Positions 1-4,723 of a stretch of 8,781 nucleotides of DNA are shown piece after piece (within the stretch, counting starts at the first letter, position 1; each line of letters begins with the position of its first letter). The notes below the pieces were generated by a model, which worked only from the letters and a program-made list of their open reading frames with translations, did not search any database and had not been told where the DNA came from. The position numbers were made by a program, and so were the translations under genes. The stretch is from a bacterium (GTDB lineage Bacteria; Verrucomicrobiota; Verrucomicrobiae; Limisphaerales; J093), in assembly GCA_021839785.1 (NCBI GenBank), contig JAKCAB010000560.1, positions 969 to 9,749 of the forward strand, in the 5' to 3' direction.

Positions 1-1
1 G

Positions 2-247
2 ATCTGCAAATTCGACGGCCAGGACTATCCGGTCAAGGGCACAGCGTTCGCAGACACGGTTTCATACCGCCTTCTGGACCCCCATACCGTTGAGGGCATC
101 GCCAAGAAGAACGGTCGGGTATGCGTCCGGGAAACAGCCGTGCTGTCCAAAGATGGGCACGTCGTTCGAGTGACATACTTGAGTTATGATGAGCGCGGGA
201 ACACCCATACCAGTCATGGTGTGTTCGAACGAATTGACCCGCACTGA
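2..247 (+). CDS. Hypothetical protein, C-terminal fragment (5' end outside the window)
   Basis: An open frame enters from the left edge and ends at TGA 245-247, leaving 81 visible residues. The peptide has the spacing 'DGQDYPVKG...DTVSYRLLD..TVEG.AKKNGR...V.SKDG..VRVTY..YDERGN....GVFER'. From memory this closely resembles small secreted or lipocalin-like hypothetical proteins that are numerous in Acidobacteria and Verrucomicrobiota, which carry 'DGKDYPVTG...DTVS..R.D..T.E...KK.GKV....R.VS.DGK..TVT' near the C-terminus. The pattern suggests an antiparallel beta-rich domain. The start, any signal peptide and the full length lie outside the window, so localisation cannot be judged. No catalytic motif is visible and no function is assigned. 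The reading frame is confident; the family resemblance is recollection, not a search result. Confidence 0.75.
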   Translation: MCKFDGQDYPVKGTAFADTVSYRLLDPHTVEGIAKKNGRVCVRETAVLSKDGHVVRVTYLSYDERGNTHTSHGVFERIDPH

Positions 248-270
248 AAGGGCAAGCGGCCTAAGAGCAT

Positions 271-390
271 GTCTGAAAAATGGTAGCAGCCGGCGTGAGC
301 CGGCTCTGGCTGCGAGCCAAACCGAGGGATTTGCGACGAGATTGGAGCCAACGCACGTCGGCTGCTACGGCAAAATGGAATTTTCCGACA
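271..390. repeat. Long imperfect inverted repeat (REP/MITE-like element)
   Basis: Arms at 283-306 and 345-368 pair at 20 of 24 positions when one is reverse-complemented. Both begin with the ten bases GTAGCAGCCG and end in GGCTC. The symmetry continues outside the arms: 'tgtctgaaaa' at 270-279 mirrors 'ttttccgaca' at 381-390 with one difference. The loop between the arms is 38 bases. There is no open frame for a transposase. It lies 23 bases after the stop of the upstream gene and could act as a transcript-end hairpin or be a dispersed non-autonomous element. I associate a GTAGCAGCCGACGTGAG-like motif with repeats dispersed in verrucomicrobial genomes, but that is from memory and unchecked. 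Confidence 0.6.
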
Positions 391-483
391 CGCGCTGAGG
401 CTTTCCCCGCGGCGCAACCCTGGCAAACGGCCTGGCACCTGGACTCGTGGGCCCGCGCAAGCCAGTGCCAATCAAGTTGACAC

Positions 484-500
484 GAACGGCGGCGCCGTTC
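484..500. repeat. Near-perfect palindrome, 8-bp arms
   Basis: GAACGGCG (484-491) and CGCCGTTC (493-500) are exact reverse complements separated by one base. It is too tight to be a good RNA hairpin and looks more like a protein-binding palindrome or the core of a dispersed GC-rich repeat. It lies about 100 bases upstream of the ATG at 602. No adjacent promoter elements are convincing. Confidence 0.55.
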
Positions 501-601
501 TACGGTGCCGGGATGATCCAATGGGGGCAGCGCGATGGACTCGCTGCGCTCGCCTCGCCGGCCGTGAATAACCCCGCATCACCTATATTGGTCGTCATGC
601 C

Positions 602-1138
602 ATGACCACGAAGCGCAAAGTCATTTACGGAGCCACGGGCGCGATTGTCATCCTCGGCGGTTTTTTACTGACCCGTGCACCCGAACGAATGCCGCTGAAG
701 TACCGGCCACAATTGATCGAACGACCGGATGAGTCATTTCAGTTTTTAGACTCCAAAGTCACGCGACAATCGGAAGTGAGTTTTGTTTGTCGTGGGAATT
801 TGTGTTGCAGAATCAAGCTTTACACCGACCGGGTACTGGGCGCATTGAGACTAAGAAAGCCGCTCTACCGGGTGGGCGGCACCAGTGATTTCTTGTCGAT
901 CACCTATCGGTCCGAAGAATTAAGCGAAACATCATGTGCTCAGCCGTTCTTCAAAGATGAGCAAGACAAGACGGTATTTCCAAACACATTCTATTCCACG
1001 TACGATGCCAAGACAGGAACGGGCACTCTGACGGTGGCGATACCGAAATCTGTGACGAACCGTTGGAAGCTCCACCTGAACATCCCGCCCGATGGCAAAG
1101 GTTTTTTCGGAGGAAAGTATGCGGTATTCAAATTTTAA
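602..1138 (+). CDS. Membrane-anchored hypothetical protein (178 aa)
   Basis: I do not recognise a family. The N-terminus has a basic stretch (K4, R5, K6) followed by a hydrophobic segment at about residues 8-24 and then R25. This fits a signal anchor or uncleaved signal peptide that places residues 25-178 outside the cytoplasm. The outer part has four cysteines (C63, C68, C69, C112), with C68-C69 adjacent, so disulfides are possible. The remainder has alternating polar and hydrophobic stretches typical of a beta-rich domain (e.g. 'GTGTLTVAIPKS', 'KYAVFKF' at the end). An upstream ATG at 597 is closed after two codons, which supports ATG 602. There is no Shine-Dalgarno. By hand count this stretch is about 50% GC, against roughly 62-67% in sampled lines of the later genes, suggesting foreign origin or relaxed selection. 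It stands alone between two repeat-bearing gaps. Confidence 0.7.
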   Translation: MTTKRKVIYGATGAIVILGGFLLTRAPERMPLKYRPQLIERPDESFQFLDSKVTRQSEVSFVCRGNLCCRIKLYTDRVLGALRLRKPLYRVGGTSDFLSITYRSEELSETSCAQPFFKDEQDKTVFPNTFYSTYDAKTGTGTLTVAIPKSVTNRWKLHLNIPPDGKGFFGGKYAVFKF

Positions 1139-1231
1139 TCGATGGCCTAACCACCTATTAAGCCCGCGCGGTCAATAGACGAAAGACGTTTGGGCGCGAA
1201 GCGTTCAAGTTTCCGGTAGGCCGTTTCCAGA

Positions 1232-1325
1232 ACGGGGCTCTGACTTGATTTCGCTGGGCAGCTCGGACGTTGGGGCGTCCGGCTAAACACCGATACGGAT
1301 TTGCTCGAGCCGGTCAGAGCCCTGT
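1232..1325. repeat. 13-bp inverted repeat enclosing a 6-bp hairpin
   Basis: Left arm 1232-1244 (ACGGGGCTCTGAC) and right arm 1313-1325 (GTCAGAGCCCTGT) are reverse complements except for one position that would be a G-U pair in RNA. The innermost ten bases of each arm match perfectly. The enclosed 68 bases contain a second stem, 1264-1269 with 1276-1281. Together they could fold as a branched leader-type RNA about 95 bases before the reductase start. No known riboswitch consensus is recognised. Confidence 0.4.
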
Positions 1326-1406
1326 GCCCTTGCCGCCGGGACCGCAACCGGCTTGCCACCCTTGGAAATCGCTTTTGTCGCGGGGCGAGGCTGGGTTAGG
1401 TTTCGC

Positions 1407-1420
1407 GGCAAAAAGTTGCC
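1407..1420 (+). promoter_or_regulatory. Small hairpin abutting the start codon of the reductase gene
   Basis: GGCAA (1407-1411), loop AAAG, TTGCC (1416-1420) is a perfect 5-bp stem that ends at the base before ATG 1421. It occupies exactly where a ribosome binding site would normally be, and no Shine-Dalgarno is seen. It might limit ribosome access. Five base pairs is short and chance occurrence is possible. Confidence 0.3.
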
Positions 1421-2365
1421 ATGAAGACCATCAAACTCGGCCGAAGCTCGCTCGAATCCAGCGTTCTGGCCTACGGCTGCTGGCGCATCGCCGGCACATG
1501 GGACCCGGAACAGGTCACCCCGGAACGCCGCGCGGCCGGCCACGCCGCCGTGATCGCCGCTTACGAGGCGGGCTACACCCTGTTCGACCACGCGGACATT
1601 TATTGCCTGGGCGAGGCGGAAACCATCTTTGGCGAGGTGCTCGGCGAGGTGTCGGACATGCGCGGCCGGGTGCTCATCGCCAGCAAATGCGGCATTCGTC
1701 GGGCCGGCGACCCCGCCGCTGACGCGCCTTACCGGTACGACTTTTCGGCCGCGCACATCGTCGCTTCCTGCGAAGGCTCCTTGAAACGGCTGGGCGTGGC
1801 GACGATCGACCTGTACCTGCTGCACCGCCCGGACTTTTTGTGCGAACCCGCGGAGGTCGCCCAGGCCTTCAGCCAGCTCAAGGAAGCGGGCAAGGTGCGC
1901 GAATTCGGCGTGAGCAATTTCCGGCCTTCGCAGGTGGCCATGCTGCAAAAAGCCTGCCCGATGCCGCTGGTCGTCAACCAGATCGAGTTGAGCCTGCTGC
2001 GCACCGAGCCGCTCCAAGACGGCACGCTCGATCAATGCGTGGCCGAGACGATCACGCCGATGGCCTGGAGTCCGTTGGCGGCGGGCGTGCTGGCGGGCCG
2101 GATCGGCACGTCCATGAGCGATCCTCACCACGCCCGGAAGGCGAAGCTGGACGACGTGCTGGGCATCTTGGCGCGCGAGCACGGCGTGAGCCGGTCGGCG
2201 TTGGCGCTGGCCTGGCTGCGGCGGCTGCCCGGCGGCGTGCTGCCCGTGGTGGGGTCCACGAATCCGGACCGCATCCGCGAAGCCGCGCAAGGCGCCGACA
2301 TCGAGCTGTCCCGCGAAGCCTGGTATCGGCTGATGGAAGCCGCGCACGGTCAGCGGCTGCCTTGA
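1421..2365 (+). CDS. Aldo/keto reductase, YdhF-like (314 aa)
   Basis: This should be a cytoplasmic NADPH-dependent oxidoreductase of the aldo/keto reductase superfamily; the substrate cannot be inferred. The TIM-barrel catalytic tetrad is in place: D56 and Y61 in 'FDHADIY', K89 in 'IASKCG' and H135 in 'LLHRPD'. The later markers 'GKVREFGVSNF' (157-167), 'NQIELS' (186-191), 'MAWSPLA' (214-220) and the cofactor-loop motif 'VGSTNPDRIREA' (277-288) follow in the expected order. The combination FDHADIY / SKCGI / LLHRPD matches E. coli YdhF (about 298 aa) as I remember it, so length and domain are complete. ATG 1421 is preferred because an in-frame TAG lies at 1397-1399 and the N-terminus 'MKTIKLGRSSLESS' is typical. 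It is the first gene of a probable operon, 22 bases before thpR. There is no Shine-Dalgarno, and a small hairpin abuts the ATG. Confidence 0.93.
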   Translation: MKTIKLGRSSLESSVLAYGCWRIAGTWDPEQVTPERRAAGHAAVIAAYEAGYTLFDHADIYCLGEAETIFGEVLGEVSDMRGRVLIASKCGIRRAGDPAADAPYRYDFSAAHIVASCEGSLKRLGVATIDLYLLHRPDFLCEPAEVAQAFSQLKEAGKVREFGVSNFRPSQVAMLQKACPMPLVVNQIELSLLRTEPLQDGTLDQCVAETITPMAWSPLAAGVLAGRIGTSMSDPHHARKAKLDDVLGILAREHGVSRSALALAWLRRLPGGVLPVVGSTNPDRIREAAQGADIELSREAWYRLMEAAHGQRLP

Positions 2366-2387
2366 AGCGGTGCTGCCGGGTTCGACC

Positions 2388-2969
2388 ATGACGGACACCC
2401 TCCGCGCATTTATCGCTGTGGAACTGGGCGCCGAAGCGGCGTCGGCGGTGCGGACGCTCCAGCGCGAGCTGACCGACGCGATGCCGCGCGGCGCGGTCCG
2501 CTGGGCGAAACCGGACCAACTGCACCTGACGCTCCAGTTTCTGGGCAACGTCGCCGCTGACCGGGTCGAAGCGCTCAAAGACAGTCTGGCCGCGGCGCTG
2601 GCTGGCAACCCGGCGTTCACGCTGCGGCTGGATCCGATCGGCGCGTTTCCATCGCTGCGGGCGCCGCGCGTGATCTGGGTGGGCCTGGCGGGCGACGTGC
2701 CGGCGCTGGCGGCGCTGCAAGGCCGCGTCGCCGACGCGATCCGGGACTTTGGCGATCACACGGAGACGCGCGATTTCCACCCGCACTTGACGCTTGGCCG
2801 GGTGAACCGCGGCGATCCGTGGAAGGCGCGGGTGCTGGAAACGGTGATTGCCAGTCAGCCGCCCCCGCCACCCGCCGCTTGGCGCGTGGACGAAGTGCGG
2901 TTGTTCCGCAGCGAACTCCAACCTTCGGGCGCGGTCTATTCGGTGCTCGCGCGTTTCGCCCTTGTCTGA
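2388..2969 (+). CDS. thpR: RNA 2',3'-cyclic phosphodiesterase (ThpR/LigT family, 193 aa)
   Basis: This is a cytoplasmic member of the 2H phosphoesterase superfamily, which hydrolyses RNA 2',3'-cyclic phosphates to 2'-phosphates; family members were first noted for 2'-5' tRNA-half ligase activity. Both defining HxTx motifs are present: 'HLTL' at residues 46-49 and 'HPHLTLG' at 131-137 (H133, T135). The N-terminus 'RAFIAVEL' and 'FLGNV' after the first motif are also typical, as is the length of about 190 aa. I choose ATG 2388, giving 'MTDTLRAFIAVEL', the usual spacing to the first strand. A GTG at 2370 would add six residues and sits only 4 bases after the previous stop, which is less likely. 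The gene lies between the reductase and hemW with short gaps, so it is probably cotranscribed. The biological substrate in bacteria of this type is unclear. Confidence 0.92.
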   Translation: MTDTLRAFIAVELGAEAASAVRTLQRELTDAMPRGAVRWAKPDQLHLTLQFLGNVAADRVEALKDSLAAALAGNPAFTLRLDPIGAFPSLRAPRVIWVGLAGDVPALAALQGRVADAIRDFGDHTETRDFHPHLTLGRVNRGDPWKARVLETVIASQPPPPPAAWRVDEVRLFRSELQPSGAVYSVLARFALV

Positions 2970-3002
2970 ACCGGCCGGCGCGGCAAGTTACGACTCACTG
3001 AA

Positions 3003-4274
3003 ATGGCAGTCGCCTCACGCCAGAGCCGTTCACCCGACGTTGCCGACGCTGCGGTTGGAGTCCGCGAAAAGCGCGGCCCCGCGCCGGGCACGGACGCGCA
3101 GGGCCGCGTCGTTTGGGACGGGCGCGTCCGGCACCTGTACGTGCACGTCCCGTTTTGCGCCCACAAGTGCGAGTACTGCGCGTTTTTCTCCGAGGTGCCG
3201 CGCGGCGACTTGATGGACCGCTACGTGGCGGCGCTCGGCCGGGAGTTGGAATTGGTCGCCGCCGATTTGAAGCCGCGCACGATTTACTTCGGCGGCGGCA
3301 CGCCGTCGTTGCTCACGCTGAAGCACTGGGAAACGCTGTTGCGGCAAATGGCGCGGCTGAGCCTGCTCGGCGCCGACGAGTTCACGGTCGAGTGCAACCC
3401 CGCCACGGTGTCGCCGGACAAGGCGCGGCTGCTGCGCGAGTTCGGCGTCAACCGCATTTCGATGGGCGTGCAGTCGCTGGACGAAGACCTGCTGGACCGG
3501 CTCGGCCGCATTCACAGCCGGGCGCAGGTGTTCCAGTCGTTTGCGGCATTGCGGGCCGCGGGTTTCGACAACTTGAACCTCGACCTGATGTTCGCCATTC
3601 CGGGCCAGACGATGGCGGTGTGGCGCGAGACGTTGCGGGAGGCGCAGGCGCTGGGCAGCGAGCACCTGTCCAGCTACGAGGTGATTTACGAAGAAGACAC
3701 GGCGCTGTTCGCCCAACTCAAGGCCGGCGCGTTCGACGTGGACGAAGACCTGGCCTGCGGCATGTACGAGGAGTTGGTGGGCACGGCGGTGGCGGGCGGG
3801 TATCGCCAGTACGAGGTGGCGAACTTCGCGCGGCATCGCGGGCCGGCGCCCGCCGAGGTGCCGGATCGCGCCTGCCAGCACAACGTGAATTACTGGCGCG
3901 GCGGCTCGTTTTATGGCTTGGGGCCGAGCGCGACCGGCTACGTGCGCGGCGTGCGCACGCGCAACTGGGCGAACACGCAACTCTACTGCGAGCGGCTCGA
4001 ACGCGGCCGGCGTGCGTTCGAGTCGCGCGAAGAATTGTCGCCAAAGGCGCGCGCGGGCGAGTTGCTCGCCTTTGGGCTGCGGATGAACGCCGGCTGGCCG
4101 TTCGCGGATTTCGCGGAACTCACGGGCTTCGACCTGCGCGGCGAATGGGCGGAGGACATCGCGTGGCTGGTGGCGCAAGGTTTCGCGCAATTGGCTGCCG
4201 ACCGCCTGCAACTCACGGCGCGCGGACTCCGCTTCGCCGACCTGGCGGCGGAGCGCGTGTTGCGGCCGGAGTGA
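3003..4274 (+). CDS. hemW: Radical SAM heme chaperone HemW (coproporphyrinogen III oxidase-like, 423 aa)
   Basis: HemW binds heme and a [4Fe-4S] cluster and delivers heme to target proteins such as respiratory enzymes; it was long mis-annotated as oxygen-independent coproporphyrinogen III oxidase. The radical-SAM cysteines are C52, C56 and C59 in 'FCAHKCEYCAF' (CX3CX2C). The residue two after the last cysteine is F61 and not the fourth cysteine of true HemN, which favours HemW. Other markers in order are 'YFGGGTPS' (95-102), 'ECNP' (130-133), 'RISMGVQS' (151-158), 'DLMFAIPGQT' (194-203), 'HLSSYE' (221-226) and the C-terminal 'HNVNYW' (293-298). The first 42 residues are an Arg/Ala/Pro-rich extension before the usual 'HLYVHVPFC' start of the core; no later in-frame Met occurs before M71, so ATG 3003 stands. 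It is the last gene of the operon, 33 bases after thpR. Confidence 0.94.
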   Translation: MAVASRQSRSPDVADAAVGVREKRGPAPGTDAQGRVVWDGRVRHLYVHVPFCAHKCEYCAFFSEVPRGDLMDRYVAALGRELELVAADLKPRTIYFGGGTPSLLTLKHWETLLRQMARLSLLGADEFTVECNPATVSPDKARLLREFGVNRISMGVQSLDEDLLDRLGRIHSRAQVFQSFAALRAAGFDNLNLDLMFAIPGQTMAVWRETLREAQALGSEHLSSYEVIYEEDTALFAQLKAGAFDVDEDLACGMYEELVGTAVAGGYRQYEVANFARHRGPAPAEVPDRACQHNVNYWRGGSFYGLGPSATGYVRGVRTRNWANTQLYCERLERGRRAFESREELSPKARAGELLAFGLRMNAGWPFADFAELTGFDLRGEWAEDIAWLVAQGFAQLAADRLQLTARGLRFADLAAERVLRPE

Positions 4275-4286
4275 ATGTCCGGGGGT

Positions 4287-4319
4287 GGCCGGGAATTTTT
4301 CCGCGGGCTTTTCCCGGCC
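4287..4319 (+). terminator. Candidate terminator stem-loop after hemW
   Basis: GGCCGGGAA (4287-4295) and TTCCCGGCC (4311-4319) form a perfect 9-bp GC-rich stem with a 15-base loop, beginning 13 bases after the hemW stop. The position suits an operon-end hairpin. The usual run of T after the stem is missing ('gggagcgatgactttcc' follows), so it may be a weak intrinsic terminator or a 3'-end stabilising hairpin. Confidence 0.4.
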
Positions 4320-4360
4320 GGGAGCGATGACTTTCCTCTCAAGTCGAAGGCGATGAAATT

Positions 4361-4473
4361 CGAAGCTCGAAAGCCGAGGCTCGAAGGAACTCCGAAAACC
4401 GAAATTCGAAGTTCAACGGGCGTTTGCCGGGAGGTTTGCCTTCGGCTTTCGGCTTTCGGTTTTCGAGTTTTCG
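4361..4473. repeat. Opposed heptanucleotide repeats (CGAAANC type)
   Basis: Seven-base units beginning CGA run at 4361-4388 (four units), then after a 4-base spacer at 4393-4413 (three units). The same motif appears on the other strand as gccttcg, gctttcg, gctttcg, gttttcg at 4438-4465 and, after one base, gttttcg at 4467-4473. CGAAAACCGAAA (4393-4404) is the exact reverse complement of 4454-4465, so the block can fold as a long imperfect hairpin. There are no unique spacers, so it is not a CRISPR array. I recall similar heptameric intergenic repeats in Verrucomicrobiota and Planctomycetota, unchecked here. Confidence 0.7.
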
Positions 4474-4603
4474 GTCGCGAACACTGCTTGTCTCGCGGGG
4501 CGGGGCCACCACGCTCACTGGACGACGCAGGTACGGCAGAAGCGGTGGGGTAGGTCGGTGACGGCGGCTTCCTGAAACGCGGTCTCGCTGGCGGAGCCGG
4601 TTG

Positions 4604-4618
4604 ACGCCGGACCGGCGT
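4604..4618. repeat. Near-perfect palindrome, 7-bp arms
   Basis: ACGCCGG (4604-4610) and CCGGCGT (4612-4618) are exact reverse complements around one base. It lies about 105 bases before the VCBS start and resembles the 484-500 palindrome in design (one-base centre, GC-rich arms), though not in sequence. It could be an operator or simply GC-rich chance. Confidence 0.35.
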
Positions 4619-4723
4619 GTGAATCCCCGGCGATGCCCGGGCTTGGTCCGGTGTCCGTTCCCGCATGGCCGCAACGGCGCGATCGGATATTGACACGGGT
4701 CCGATGCCTGCTCTGCTGGCGCC

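Larger units (their letters stand above)
248..601. other. Non-coding stretch with inverted repeats
   Basis: This gap of 354 bases lies between the left-edge gene and the 178-aa orphan. Short open frames on both strands here have no recognisable protein character and cross the repeat structures, so I treat it as non-coding. It holds a long imperfect inverted repeat at about 271-390 and an 8-bp-arm palindrome at 484-500, listed separately. No convincing promoter or RBS precedes the ATG at 602. Confidence 0.6.
1139..1420. other. Non-coding gap with nested inverted repeats, upstream of the reductase operon
   Basis: This stretch of 282 bases has no plausible protein. Arms at 1232-1244 and 1313-1325 pair over 13 positions (12 Watson-Crick, one G-U). 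Between them CGGACG (1264-1269) and CGTCCG (1276-1281) form a smaller hairpin. A third hairpin, GGCAA/TTGCC (1407-1411 with 1416-1420), ends directly at the start codon of the next gene. An in-frame TAG at 1397-1399 shows the reductase does not begin further upstream. The promoter of the following operon probably lies here, but I cannot point to -35/-10 elements. Confidence 0.5.
4275..4723. other. Non-coding stretch with terminator-like stem and heptanucleotide repeats
   Basis: This gap of 449 bases separates hemW from the large VCBS gene. In order it contains a 9-bp stem-loop just after the hemW stop (4287-4319), heptanucleotide repeats in one orientation (4361-4413) and then in the other (4438-4473), and a 7-bp-arm palindrome (4604-4618). 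Open frames through it translate into low-complexity Arg/Phe/Ser-rich peptides that reflect the repeats and are not genes. The promoter of the VCBS gene should lie here, but no credible -10/-35 pair was found. Confidence 0.6.

Noticed and set aside
477..506. Sigma-70-type promoter: TTGACA at 477-482
   Set aside because: The -10 position holds TACGGT at best and overlaps the palindrome; one matching hexamer is expected by chance.
2370..2387. GTG 2370 as the thpR start
   Set aside because: It adds six residues not expected before the family's first strand. ATG 2388 gives the typical N-terminus.
1283..2620. 445-codon minus-strand open frame opposite the reductase and thpR
   Set aside because: It spans two real + strand genes and the gap between them, and its Arg/Ala/Gln/His-rich product has no recognisable motif.
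3003..4274. True oxygen-independent coproporphyrinogen III oxidase (HemN)
   Set aside because: The fourth cysteine of the HemN CX3CX2CXC motif is replaced by F61, and the C-terminal HNVNYW fits HemW.
3030..4330. Long alternative frames over hemW (minus 3030-4211, plus 3113-4330)
   Set aside because: HemW has all its signature motifs in the chosen frame. The others are Arg/Ala-rich shadows caused by high GC at third positions.
4361..4473. CRISPR array
   Set aside because: Units are 7 bases in tandem without unique spacers and occur in both orientations.
4275..4553. 92-codon open frame starting immediately after the hemW stop
   Set aside because: It runs through the stem-loop and heptanucleotide repeats, and the peptide (e.g. 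'RLSAFGFRVFG') is simply translated repeat.
4690..4723. TTGACA at 4690-4695 as the VCBS promoter
   Set aside because: No -10-like hexamer lies at the right distance and only 28 bases separate it from the start codon.
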